Part shown: positions 1 through 11,765 of the stretch, one piece after another | How the letters are laid out: every line of letters starts with the position of its first letter | Numbering within the stretch: the first letter of the stretch is position 1 | Assembly (NCBI GenBank): GCA_002104905.1 | Contig: MCFE01000200.1 | Span: 62,001 to 126,000, forward strand | From: Basidiobolus meristosporus CBS 931.73 | Lineage: Eukaryota > Basidiobolomycota > Basidiobolomycetes > Basidiobolales > Basidiobolaceae | Length of the DNA: 64,000 nucleotides | Reading direction: 5' to 3' | The notes under the pieces: generated by a model | Seen by the model: the letters and a program-made list of their open reading frames with translations, nothing else | What the model was told of the DNA's origin: nothing | The model's database searches: none | Program-made: the position numbers and the translations under genes

Positions 1-2090
1 CCTTGTAGTGCTCCAAATCTACTTGGGATCAGCTTCCACCACACAAATAGCAAGTTTGCTAGCATTTTGCTCAAATAATCAAGGCTAGTGGGTCCAAGCA
101 CTGTGTGTGCAATCATTGGTAATTCTTCAATTAAGCTAATTATTTTGTTGTGTAGATATGATAAAGTACATGCAAACTTAAGATGATTTGGATGTCTGAT
201 ACTCAAGGAATATGGGCACCAATCAGGTAGTATTGATATACACATATGTGTCAAAATTCAAACTGAATCCAATTGCTGTTGTCATGCTTCAAGTCAAAAA
301 CTGCTTACTACTTCAAGTCAATAGAATAACCTGCTGGAGCTAACTTTATGAAAACTTACCTGGCCTCTGAGGTATAGGTAGTTAGGATCTGCAATAAGGC
401 TCTAACAATGAGGTTTCTAAATGCCAGCTGATGCAAATTTCACCCCCATTACAATCTAGTGGCAAGATTGCAATGCTATTTTGCTGATGGCACTGCCCAA
501 GCTGAGTGATGCAATGGACAGTGCTTAGATAGCCATTTTGTAAGGTAAGTGTGGCTATTGGTAAGTCTTTTTGCAGTCAAAATATTCTGTGCAGTAGCAA
601 CTTGTTAGTGTACATGGTCTCCTTATAGTTTGTTACTTATTACAGTGTTATGATGGCCATCATGTAAGCCTCTGGTAGTAATGTCATGGCAGCATGGCAG
701 TATACAGATAATCCTATTTATTGCCACTGAACTGATTAACCAAATGAAATCTCATTTGTTACCTCCCTCTGTGCAATTTATATATGACTCTGTAGATTTA
801 TGCCACTTTATTTGCTCTCTCACAACAGCAATGCAAATGTCTCATATAGTTCAAATCAAAAAAATATGCTCTCTTGCATGCTAAACTGTATGGATGCACA
901 TACCCACAGCAGCTGACACTCTCTGGCACCTCATCCTTTCATCTTTTTAGCATGATACTTCTAAAGTTGCTGTACACCTGATATCATGTATTGTTTGTAG
1001 CATTTATATATTTCAAAAATACAAATGATTGCTGCTATTGTAATTTTAGAAGTGTTTTAGATAAAAGGAACTTATGAAGAAATAATTATAAAATTTGAAT
1101 AGTTGCTTATTCATAGAAAAGTACATTTATATCTTTATAGGAGCAAAAAAACTGTAATACTAAGTAAGCAGGGTGACTCAGAATTCAGACCCATTGTGTA
1201 ACTGTTTCAGGATTAGTACATATTGCTCAGTAAAAGCACTATATTTATCCTACCTTTAGGCAAATAAACAAAGGATCATTGATCTGAATAAAAGTGGCAA
1301 AATTAGGAATCTAAGTTAGTCCTACAGTGACCAAGACTGGTCCAAAACTGTTGATAAAGTTTTTAGCTGCTGAATGATACCAAAGAGTCAAATATTTCAG
1401 TAGCTGCTATATATGTAATGAATGCCTCTTAAATTTTGCAAATACCACATAGTTCATAACTAACAAATCTGCACTCCCTGCTGGATTCTTGTCCCTCATT
1501 TAGGTGTTCTCCATTTCATGGCCTTGGGTTAGCTTAGACACTACATTTACAGTAGTAAATGTGCTAAATTGGCCTTTGTTATTTGCCTAAAAATAACTAT
1601 TCCAACTAACCTTAACATATGACTTTTAATGCCCCCATTGTACTCTTGGTAGAAATTGCTTTACAAGGCCACTTAAACAGCATCCATCCAGTACATTCAT
1701 TCCTTGCATTTGTACTATTGCATGTTTTACATATACCAATTGAAGCTTGTCAGCAGTGCTTTGGGAAGCAGAAAGTCAATAATAATTGTGAACATCTGGC
1801 AAATTTGTTAGGTATCTAAAAGCACTGATTGCAACTAAAATGCTCTATGTACAGCTTAGCAATAATCATTGAAATATGGCTAAAGTACCAAAGCACTGCT
1901 TTGATGGATAATTCTTGCTCATATAGTTCCTATTGTCTTGAGAATTGACAGCTTGCAGCTTGCTGGTTATTCTTTAATGGCTTATAGCTTGCCAGCTTTA
2001 CTGCAATTGCATTCATGCAATTGTATATTTTCTCTGTGAAAAACTGATGTGTCAGCATTATTACTTTGGAGACAATGATGTAAGAGTGCA
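1..2090. other. AT-rich intergenic/repeat-derived DNA, no recognisable gene
   Basis: Only short chance reading frames (at most about 80 codons) are present and none resembles a known family. The composition matches the transposon-rich block that follows, so this is probably decayed mobile DNA. I recognised no termini or coding relic here. Confidence 0.5.
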
Positions 2091-2442
2091 AAGCACTCAT
2101 AGTGCCAGTTAGTACCTGTGGACCAAGATAGTGCCATGCTTTTTTGTGACATGTTAGAAGCTGCAGGATCTAGATTAAGAGTGCCATGGGTATTGTGTAG
2201 CCAATAGATATCTTCAGTCCTTCTGTGCACTTACAGATCCTGCACAGTATTGATCCCAAAAAAAGGTTAAAATTGGATTTTCTCCATCACAATGAGTGAA
2301 ACACAGTGGCTGCTTTCCATGAAGATGAAGAACTATGCTTCACACTCTCTGGCCAAGTACAGATCCACTTGACCTCCCTGGTGCACTATTGCATAATTTG
2401 GCACTCATGGCTCAATGTGGCACCATCTAACTGAACAAGTCT
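2091..2442. mobile_element. Half of a Harbinger-type foldback MITE
   Basis: This stretch matches the right arm of the complete palindromic element at 18281-19014. It shares the GTGCCA/TGGCAC motifs, the middle of the arm and the outer end GAACAAGTCT at 2433-2442. The left arm is missing. CMC-element sequence resumes directly at 2443, so the MITE probably inserted into the same minus-strand CMC copy that is also split by the element at 2712-8489. Confidence 0.6.
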
Positions 2443-2711
2443 GCTTAATGGCTTCACAGATCTTTAATATCTTTTGATTTTTAGGCTTTGACATATTCAC
2501 CACGTTTTTCTCCCTCCCACACTGAGATAAGCTTTTCTGTGGGCATTATCTCTGGGCACTGTTGTTATGCTTCAAAGACTGTATGGTGTTCCTCTGCTGT
2601 TACATTGTGAAATGGCTAATTCTTGGCTGTGATATTGGGCTACTTGAGTTCCTTCTTTGCAGCAAAGATACTGCTTTCTCTACCTGGGATATTGATTGCT
2701 CTACTCATATT
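2443..2711 (-). mobile_element. CMC/Tnp2-like element, left piece of an interrupted copy
   Basis: The reverse complement aligns with 6599-6870 of the CMC-like copy inside the neighbouring element. It continues in register at 8490-9058 after the 5.8-kb insertion. Both sides of the break carry ATT (2709-2711 and 8490-8492), so this piece and the piece at 8490 were one sequence before the Harbinger-like element inserted. Confidence 0.65.
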
Positions 2712-2892
2712 GGACTTTTTCCTTTGGAAAGTGCCAAATAGTGCCAGCCAGTTTATAGTGCTAGATTGATCTGGCACTCTTCCGCACCATTTGGCACCAT
2801 AATTTCTACCATAAAGCCAGTGATCAGATTTAGTTACTGGTAATTTTACTCAAGCTTACTAATGTTGCTCAGAGTAGTACCTTTCTTGCTTT

Positions 2893-3776
2893 ATTTACTA
2901 TTCATAATGCTCCAAACACATTTCTCTCAGTGGATGTCTTCTTGTATGAGCATACTGTGCATTAATAAGTATCTTAACTATTTTACCTATTCTGCTATTT
3001 CTCCCATATATGACTTTCCTCCGTATTTACCAGCCAATATGCTGAATCTCTTCAGATATCCAAATGTATGCTCTACTCTCACCCTGAAATGATTAAATAT
3101 TTTGTTGTAGAGCTTCTGCTTCCTGCTAAGCACAACATTCCTTAGCTTCCTATATGCTGTAATACTTCCTAATTGCTGGCAATCCTGTCCAAAATAGTAT
3201 GGGTCTGTCATACATTTCTCCCCTCTACAGAATCCTTGATGATTTTCTACCCAGAGTACTTTGATATGCCTATCTCAAGCAAATGACCCACTAAACCAGA
3301 TGATGTTACCTTCATTGTCAGACAGTGCTTGAACCTTCCCATGGTATGTCTTGTACTTGCCGGAATAGAGTGCCTGTGCTTTTTGGAAGGTCTGTCAATC
3401 CTGACTGGGAAGGTATCCAAAATACTCGTTAAATGGAACCTGTTGCTGAACACTCTGGGGTATGGAAGTTTATTAGAGCTTCTGAACCTAGTATTCCAAG
3501 CTTGCTCAAGTCATTCAAACACTCTGCAAGGTGGTTCTCCATTGCTATCTGCTGGGAATGGAAGGTTCTAGGACATTTGTTGTCATGGATGGTGGGATGA
3601 TACCTTGTGCAGCAATAGTTCTTGTAATAGCAGAGAAGCTTAACAAGGGATATCATTGAGTAGATTGGGGTAGATGGTCCACAGTACTTGGTATAGATCT
3701 TCTCTGGTGAATCAAAAGGAGATCCAGTGGTAATGATGGGATTGATGACAAAAGACCATTCAGATGAGTAAGTCAT
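2893..3776 (-). pseudogene. Harbinger-like DDE transposase relic (copy 1)
   Basis: This is a decayed transposase of the DDE_Tnp_4 (PIF/Harbinger nuclease) type, which would cut and join element ends. The reading frame is broken into at least three pieces (3776-3429, 3453-3247, 3211-2987). Visible family signatures are DTFPVRI near the first acidic residue and the C-terminal RVEHTFGYLKRF block, whose glutamate codon is at 3071-3073. Compared with copy 2 a frameshift lies near 2990-3000 and another near 3430-3450. The gene faces away from ORF2 across a shared spacer. It cannot give an active enzyme as it stands. Confidence 0.65.
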
Positions 3777-4094
3777 ATTAATAGTGCTAGGTGATCAGGC
3801 TGAGGTGACTTGAATCAATTTGGTGCAATCAGCTTTGTTTATCTGATTTTCCATGCATTATGCTTGAATCTTCACCCATTGCCATGTATCTCATCATTGT
3901 GATGCAAAAATCATCCTCAAGCCATGACTTAGTATTTGTATTGATGCGTTACTCACAAGTCTATAATTAAATAGGAGATCTGCAATTGTTGAGATCCAAT
4001 CCATATTGGTGCAATCCAAGATGCATCATGCATAATATGGGGAATATTCAACAAATGCATTAGTCTTCATATACATAATTTAAATAATACCAGG

Positions 4095-5344
4095 TTGATA
4101 CCAATACACAGCTGTATAAGTATCCAAATCAATTACTATGTTCCCTATACCAAGTCTCAACTCATCTTTTGTACAACCCTGACAAAACCCATCCTCAGCA
4201 CACAAGTGCAGTCCAGACCAGAGAAGTTGATGTTGGATCTGTTCAAGTTCTTGCTAGATGACTGTAGTATGGCACAAGTGTTAATAATGAGCCTTCAAAT
4301 AGATATTTGGGCACTACTCATTAATCTAGCAGAGCTAGATACCTCTGAGAGCTGACAGAGATGGAAGAACCACCAGCAGATGTATGTAAGAAGATATGTT
4401 ACAAGACAATTATTGAAGTCAAGAATGAGCTGAGAGTGAGGGGGTTTGATGAGGAAGCCACTTTGGAACAATTTTGCACACAATTTGCTCAGTATGGGCT
4501 AGATGCTTCAATTTGTTCCTCAACTTTGGGAACCAAAGAGATTTTGATTGGGTTTTGCCTCAAATGACTAATGTACTACATGAAATATTAGCAGAGCTAA
4601 GTGGCTTCCAAGAGCAATATACACAGGACTCATCCCAGCAACAGTTTCAAAGTATCAGACAGATGGTAAGTGAATACCTTGAGGAATCAGAAGGTGAACT
4701 TCAAGAGGAAGAATACAGATTGCAAGCAACAGTGTCTAGATTGTGCCATCACACCTTACTAGATTCCTTACCAACCCTTGCAACTTCAGCAGGCTGGCAC
4801 ACATTAGTCTAAACTACACCAACACCCTTGACAAGAGCACCCTGCATTGAGTCAATGCATGTTGGGTCAATGCGCATGCTTCAGAGCAAAACCACCCAAA
4901 CTTACCAAACTGCTGATTTAGACACAAGTCCATTAGAGTGGGCCAAGTTGCTTTAACAAGCAGCATTACATCAAACTTTGCCAAGGGGCATGCCAGCACA
5001 ACAAGTTCCATCTGCACATGCCATTACACCTGACCATCAGCAGGTTTTTTGGTGAACTGACTGATGATGACCCATATGAAGTGCCTCCACCACCAGAGCC
5101 TTTAGCAAGTAAAGGAATGCATCAGCATGTAGCACTCCAGGCCAGGCCAGAAGTATCAATTAGAGCAATTAAACATAGCCAAGCTGCAGCATTGCACTCA
5201 TCAATTAGGAGGCAAAATACTGACTACAAATACACAAGTAGCCAAGAGGATAGTCAACAAGTAAGTAGTTTAGGTGTGCAAAGTGAACCACTACCAAGTG
5301 CTTCAGTAGTAATCCCTGTGAGAAAAAAACCTAGGAGAAGATGA
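4095..5344 (+). pseudogene. Second ORF of Harbinger-like element (copy 1), broken
   Basis: This parallels 10489-11765 in copy 2. Conserved pieces include a block with PADVCKK and VRGFDEEA, an acidic stretch EESEGELQEEE near 4690-4710, and a Ser/Pro-rich tail with VPPPPEP and SVVIPVRKK. The frame is interrupted around 4355, 4567 and 4812. Harbinger elements usually carry a second Myb/trihelix-like protein needed for transposition, and the position and divergent orientation suit that role. I cannot see a clear tryptophan-rich Myb motif, so the function is inferred. Confidence 0.5.
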
Positions 5345-6069
5345 TGCAATCTCATTGAATTTTAATATTTGTCATGAACTAAACAATACATTTTTTTTGC
5401 AATCCAGATCAAGCCATTGCAAATCAGTATTCACTAAATTTTTTGATATAAGCAATACCAAGGTTGTCTCACATTTGAGACAAAACCTCTATAAATAAAC
5501 ACCCTGCATATAAATACATTATATGTAACACCAGTGCAGCCATTTGATCTGTTTTACACCTGTCCAATTGGTTGCATGTTAGCTATGACACCTTGTCCAA
5601 TCACTAGGATCAGGGATTTACCTGCTCAATGGGCAAAATGGGAAATTTAATGCAAATCAGCTAGCTTGTGAATTGGGCAAAGAGCCAATTGGGGGCTGAC
5701 AGCTTCAGAATACTTTTGGACCAATTAACCGCTGAGATACCATCCAATTGGAGTGATGGTAACCAGAGTGATAAGTATCAGTGTAGTTTATAGTGTTATA
5801 CGCATATATTTCCATTTATACTAAAGAGACATATCCAAATACCAGATTTTACCTACCATAATTGCGGCATCCATTGCGCATGTGATACAAACATTGCAAG
5901 TTGGCACAATCATCTGTGCCAACCTCATTGTGTCAGATTGTGCCATAGTGAGTGAGATTGTCCCACATGATGCAAAATTGTCCTAGAGCAATCCTGCTTA
6001 CTAGTATCTACAATATTGTGCCCAATTGTTCTTAGAGACCACATATTGTGCTGCATGCCCTGGAACTGT

Positions 6070-8470
6070 CCCTATCAAAAATAATTTGGTCCCGCAAATG
6101 GATCTGATCCAGATCACCCATCAGGATCCCAGTTAGAGACTGTCATAATACCAGCAGGTTGGCATTGGTGACCCTCCTAACAATCTTATGATGGGATTAT
6201 GACAGTGCTTTGCTAACTTTACAACCAAATGGAGGGACAAACTTGATAATATTTTACCGGTGCTGTGGGCTACATGCAAAAAAAGCCCTGTGAACAGTGT
6301 GCTCATTGAAGGTAATAATGCAGACTCCTCAGGCTCTCAGTGAAGTAGGCCATTGAGAACCTCTGCGGAGCCACAAGCTGACCGTTATGCTCAGGCAGAT
6401 GAGAATGTAGCAAACAGAGTACCCTCAGTTGCCAATCAGCAAGTGGCCATGATAACATCACCACCACCCATATTAGCAAGTATGTTGTCAGCTCATACCA
6501 ATGCATTAATGAAGCAATTAGGTGCAGTGGCTGATAGGACGGATGCAATGGCCCAGAGAAATCAGGAAATAGTCCAGAAACAGGATGAGTGGATAATATG
6601 TGTAGAGCAATCAATATCCCAGGTAGAGAAAGCAGTATTTTTGCCGCAAAGAAGGAACTCAAGTAGCTCAATGTTGCAGCCAAGAATTGAGCCATTTCCC
6701 AATGTAATAGCAGAGGAACACCATACAGTCTTTGATGCACAACAACAGTGCCCAAAGATTAAGCCCACAGAAGTGCCTATCACAGTGTGGGAGGGAGACA
6801 TTGTGGTGTTTATACAAAAGTCTAAGAATCAAAAGACATTGAAGATCTGTGAAGCCTTTGAGTGCAACAGTAAAGAGTTGGCTAATATACAAGAGGCCAT
6901 CTGAAGTCTAGCATGCCATCACCTTAAGGCTACATATCATGAGACCATCAGGAACTCAAAGCCAAGCAGAATGCACTTGACCTGTTCCATGAGCATTATC
7001 CTGGATTTAAACAGGCAAACAGATCTTGGGCCAGCATTGTTATGCTGAGAGAGTATCTTAAGAATAGCAGAAACTATCAAAGGCCAAAGAACAACAGTGA
7101 CATGGCTAAAAACCAGCAGCTTCCTCAAGAACCTGTTACAAACAGGGCCAAAGCTCCAGACAAGTGTCAAAGAGACATCAGGTAGCTGGAAGAGTGCCTA
7201 TTAGGGACAAGCAGGCAGACACGGATGCACCAGCACAACACTTATCAAGGAAAAAGTGTAGTACCACTCAACAAGCACCCTGTCAAATTAGCAGTGAAAG
7301 ACCTAGCAGTGATAAAAACTAGTTGCTTTTTCAGAAGCCTGTCACAACTACAGTTGAGAGCTCAAATCAAGTGGAAAAGATATGTCAGGCTGCCAGAAGA
7401 GTGCCAGCAAGGGACAAGCCGGCCAAAACAGATGCATCAGAGCAGAATTTTTCCAAGAGAAAATGTAGTACTCTACAAGAAGCACTCACACAAAGTAGCA
7501 GTGAAAGACCTGGCAGTGATAAAGGAAAAGGTAAAGGCAAAAATGTTTACCCAAGCATGAGACAGGGAGGCATGCAAAAAAACTGCAGCTTTTGCAAGAG
7601 TTGGAAGCACAGTCAGTTGAGCTACACTCCAGCAAGGTAGATGAGTTTGCTGAAAAAGACAATTTGTCTACCACAGCCTCCACATCCTCCATTGTTGACA
7701 GAGTGGAGATCCTGCCGACTGACAAGGCTACAACATCAAGAGTTCAAGAGACTACCACAATGCCTTTGGTAGAGTTTTGGAACATTAATAGGCACACCAG
7801 GAGGTTGCAACACTTCTTCAAGAGCAGTGCTCAAGAAAATGCACTGGAATATTGCAAGCATTTATTGCAAAGACTGCCAGATGAAGAGCTAGACCTTGCA
7901 GTGCTGGCTGAAGGCCAGGATGTATAGGAACTAGTGAATGTGCAGTGGGATAAAGCTGTTGGGTTCCTGCTAAAGTTGTGGAACCAGAGCATTATAGCTG
8001 AAATACTTATTGAGTGGAGGATTTTAATCGAGTTACATGTTGAGTGTGGGGTTGGGCTTAATGTTAGTGTAGGGTATAGAGACTTGTATAGTTCAATATG
8101 ACTGGCAATTGAGGCACAACTGAAGTTTCAATGGCAATAAATTAACTTGTACGCATGAAAAGTAAGAGAAATAGTCAAGTCAGGAAGTAAGGAGTGTGAA
8201 AAAAAGGCAATAGCCAATCAATTCTCACAAACATAGGAGACAATAGAGTGTCTGGGATCAGAAAGTAAGCAAATTGGCAGGGAACCAATCAAAAGCCACT
8301 TGTACATTGTTATGATGAAAAATTTTGACTAAGTTTATGTGAAATCTGGGGTGCAGTTATTTTTCAATGATCTCTGGACAGTGTCCCAGCAGGATCAGTA
8401 TCTCTTAGTCATGGGACTTTTACTTTGTGATGGCCTTTTGACGGGATCATCTCAATAATTTTTCACACAG
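6070..8470 (+). mobile_element. CMC/CACTA-like element fragment nested in Harbinger copy 1
   Basis: Copy 2 of the Harbinger element lacks this segment. Its two edges look like a worn inverted pair: near 6072 ACTGTCCC...AAAAATAATT...CCCG, and near 8470 on the opposite strand CACTGTGTGAAAAATTATT...CCCG. CACTG-type ends are typical of the CMC (En/Spm) superfamily. It carries the ORF at 6353-7927. The exact end points are uncertain by some tens of bases. Confidence 0.5.
6353..7927 (+). pseudogene. Accessory ORF of CMC-like element, unknown function
   Basis: The longest open piece (6353-6904, 183 codons) is rich in Gln, Ala and Glu and looks helical. It continues in other frames to 7927. Copies of the same protein lie on minus at 8938-8490 plus 2711-2443, and on plus at 30308-30895, so it is an element gene rather than a host gene. 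The part from 7200 contains an internal repeat of about 110 nt, present twice (about 7205-7320 and 7420-7535) and ending each time in codons for a Ser-Glu-Arg-Pro-Gly/Ser-Asp-Lys pattern. No known domain was recognised. It is broken by stops near 6904 and by frameshifts after 7200. Confidence 0.45.
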
Positions 8471-8489
8471 TGTACAATGGAACAAGTCT

Positions 8490-9058
8490 ATTATTTGCTA
8501 AACATGTTTCTGGACTATTTCTTGATTTCTCTGGGCCATTGCATCTATCCTATCAGCCACTGCACCTATTTGCCTCATTTATGTGTTGGTATGAGCTGAC
8601 AGCGTACTTGCTAATATAGGTGGTGGTGATGTTATGATGGCTACTGGCTGGTCTTCAACTGAGGGTACTGTGTTTGCAACATTCTCATCTTCCTAAGCAT
8701 AACAGTCAGCTTGTGGCTCTGCAGAGACTCTCAATTGCCTACTTGACTGAGAGCCTGGGGAGTCTGCATTATTACCTTCAGTGGGTATAATGTCAATATG
8801 GCATTTTTTGGATGTAGCCCCACTTGTTACACTGATTGTCAAAGCAAGCTGTTGTCCAACTCTTCTTTTGCTGCTGTCAGTGGTGGGGTTTGGTTGGGAA
8901 CCAGATGACTTTGCTTTATTTTTTGTTGGCATATACATAAAAATGAGTCAAATCAAAGGGGAAATAGTGTTACATATATATGTGTATGAGGTGCCACCAT
9001 TGTATTTATAATGCTTACTATGACAGGTCATCATTAAATCTTACATTCAAGTAGGTGC
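8490..9058 (-). mobile_element. CMC-like element, right piece of the interrupted copy
   Basis: The reverse complement contains the N-terminal part of the CMC accessory ORF (minus 8938-8693, then onward to 8490) and joins in register with 2711-2443. It has one in-frame stop in the EPQADCYA region relative to the copy at 6353. It ends against the Harbinger copy at 9062. Confidence 0.55.
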
Positions 9059-9244
9059 AATAGACTTGTTCCATTGGATAGTGCCACATAGTGCCAGCCT
9101 GTTTATAGTGGCGGATTGATCTGGCACTCTACAATACCATCTGGCACTAAAATTTATACCTTTATGCCAGTGGTATGATACAGTTACTGGTAATTTTACT
9201 CAATCTTACCTATGTTGCTCAGAATAGTGCTTTCCTTGCTTTAT

Positions 9245-10171
9245 TTACTCTTCATAATGCTCCAGACACATTTCTCTCAGTGGATGTCTTCTTGTATGAG
9301 CATACTGTGCATTAATAAGTATCTTAACTATTTTACCTATTCTGCTGTTTTCACCTATATATGACTTTCCTCTGTATTTGCCTGCCAATATGCTGAATCA
9401 CTTCAGATATCCAAATGTGTGCCCAACCCTCACTCTGAAATGATCAAATACCTCATTGTAGAGCTTCTGCTTCCTGCTAAGCACACCATTCCTTGGCTTC
9501 CTATAAGCTGTAATACATCCTGATCTGTGACAATCCTCTCCTATTTAGGCTAAATCTGCCATACATTTCTCCCCTCTACTGAATTCAGGATGATTCTCTA
9601 TCCAGAGTGCTTTGTCATGCCCACTTCCAGCAAATGGCCCACTAAACCAGATGATGTTACCCTCAGTGTCAGACAGTGCTTGAAACTTCACACAGTGTCC
9701 CTTGTACTTGCCAGAATAAAAGTGCCTCTGCCCTCTAGAAGGTCTGTTAATCCTCACTGGGAAGGTATCCAAAATACTCATAGTATGGAGCCTGTTGCTG
9801 AACACTCTGGCATATGGAAGTCTATTGGAGCTTCTGAACCTAGTATTCCAAGCTTGCTCTAAGTCATTCATACACTCAGCAAGGTGGTTCTCCATTGCTG
9901 TCAGCTGGGAATGATAGCTTTTAGGACTTTTGCTGCCATGGATGGTGGGATGAAATCTTTTAGGGCAATAGTTCTTGTAATAGCAGAGAAGCTTAACAAG
10001 GGATCTCCTTGAGTAGATTGGGGTAGATGGTCCACAGTACTTGGAATAGATCTCCTCTAGTGTGTCAAAAGGAAATCCAGTGGTAGTGATGGGATTGATG
10101 AGAAAAGACCACTCAGATGAGTAAGTCATATTAAAATTGGTGGATGATTTTATGGAGGTGGTGTGAATCAA
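9245..10171 (-). pseudogene. Harbinger-like DDE transposase (copy 2), inactivated
   Basis: About 308 codons are readable in one frame with one internal TAA just after codon 208 (near 9545-9547). The N-terminal 208 codons are intact and contain SILDTFPVRI (first acidic residue) and FAGSGHDKALW (second acidic residue), as in DDE_Tnp_4 nucleases. At the expected third acidic position the glutamate seen in copy 1 is glycine (RVGHTFGYLKRF; codon near 9422-9424). The stop and the Glu-to-Gly change would each abolish activity. The frame ends at 9245 after HPLREMCLEHYEE. The enzyme would act on the termini at 9062 and 12477. Confidence 0.7.
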
Positions 10172-10488
10172 TTTGGCGCAATCTGCATTATTTATCTGAA
10201 TTTTAATGCATTATGATTAAATCTCCATCAATTGCCATGTACCCCATCATTATGTTGCAAAAATCATCCGCAAACAATGCCTTGGTACTTTTATTGATGC
10301 TTTACTCATAGGTCTATAATCAAATAGGAAATCTGCAATTGATATGATCTGATCCATGTCAACGCAATCCAAGATGCATCATGCATAATATTTGGAAAAT
10401 TCAACAATCACATTAGTTTTCATATATATTTCATATAAGACCAGGTTGATGCCAATATACTGCTGTATAAGTATCAAAATCTGTTGCT

Positions 10489-11765
10489 ATGGTCCCCATA
10501 CCAAGTCTCAACTCCTCTTTAGTACAACCCAGACATAACCCATCCCCCAGCTCACAGGCATGGTCTGGGCCGGAAAAGTCAATGTTGGATCCATTCAAGC
10601 TCTTGCCAAATGATTTTAGTATGGCCCAAGTGTCTATGATTAGCCTTCATACAGATGTTTGGGCACTATTGATTAATCTAGCAGAACTTGATACCTCAAG
10701 GAGTCAACAAAGATGGAAGAATTTGAGTAGAAAGCTGTGGCATGAGTTCTACATCAAGATGCCAGCTGATGTATGTAAGAAGATATATAACAAGAGAAGT
10801 ATTGAAATCAAGAATGAGCTGACAGTGAGGGGATTTGATGAAGAAGCCATGCAGGAGCAATTTTGCATGCAATCTGCACAGTACAGGCCAGACACATCCG
10901 TTTGTGCCTCAACTTTGGGAACCAAAGAGATTTTGAATGAGTTTTTGCCTCAAATGACTAATGTACTACATGATATATTAGTAGAGTTAAGTGGCTTCCA
11001 AGAGCAATATACACAAGACTCAACCAGGCAACAGCTCCAAAGTATTAGACAGAGGGTAAGTGATTACCTTGAGGAATCAGATGGTGAGCTTCAGGAGGAA
11101 GAATAGAGACCGTGAGCAACATTGTCCAGATTGCACCAGCACACCTTGTGGATTTCTTACCATCTCTTGCAACCACCGTATGCCAGCACACATCAGTCCA
11201 GACTACGCCAACACCCTTTACCAGAATGCCCCACATTGAGTCAACATGTGTTGGGTCAATGCATGCACTTCAGAGCAAAACTACCAGAACTAGCTAAACT
11301 GCTCATTTAGACACAAGTCCATTGGAGTGGACCAAGTTGCGTCAACTTGCAGCATCACATCAAACTCAGCCAAAGGCCATCTCAATGCGTCAAGCTGTGC
11401 CTGCGCATGCCTTTTTGCCTGACTATCAGCAAGTTACTTCTGGTGAACGGACTGATGATGACCAACATGAAGTGCCTCAACCACCAGAGCCCTTGGCAAG
11501 TAAAAGAACATGTCAGCGCGTGGCACTCCAGGCCTGTTCAGTTGGTTCAGTTGGAGTAATTGAGCGCGGCCAAGCTGCAGAATTGCACTCATCAACTAGG
11601 AGGCAAAATACTGACTATAAATACACAAGTAGCCAAGATGATAGTCAGCCAGGAAGTAGTATAGGTGTGCAAAGTGAGTCACTACCAAATGCTTCAGTAG
11701 TAATTCCTGTGAGAAAAAACCCAGGAGAAGACAATGCAATTGGTTTGAGTTGCTATTATTTGTAA
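10489..11765 (+). pseudogene. Second ORF of Harbinger-like element (copy 2)
   Basis: The first 205 codons (10489-11106) are open, followed by TAG and then a further open stretch in another frame at 11322-11765. The segment RWKNLSRKLWHEFY has the tryptophan spacing one might expect of a Myb/trihelix-type helix bundle, followed by PADVCKK and an acidic end. The C-terminal part is Ser/Gln/Pro-rich (PQPPEP). In Harbinger families a second DNA-binding protein helps import and position the transposase. That role fits here but rests on context, not a clear domain match. Confidence 0.5.

Larger units (their letters stand above)
2712..8489. mobile_element. PIF/Harbinger-like DNA transposon, copy 1, enlarged by a nested CMC insertion
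   Basis: The element is bounded by a 3-bp target duplication, ATT (2709-2711 / 8490-8492). The right terminus GGAACAAGTCT matches the family's inverted repeat; the left terminus (GGACTTTTTCC) is worn. Bases 2712 to about 6070 align along their length with copy 2 (9062-12477). A transposase relic on minus and a second ORF on plus diverge from a ~300-bp spacer. The extra ~2.4 kb (about 6070-8470) is a CMC-like insertion just inside the right terminus. The host DNA is another CMC copy in opposite orientation. Confidence 0.7.
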
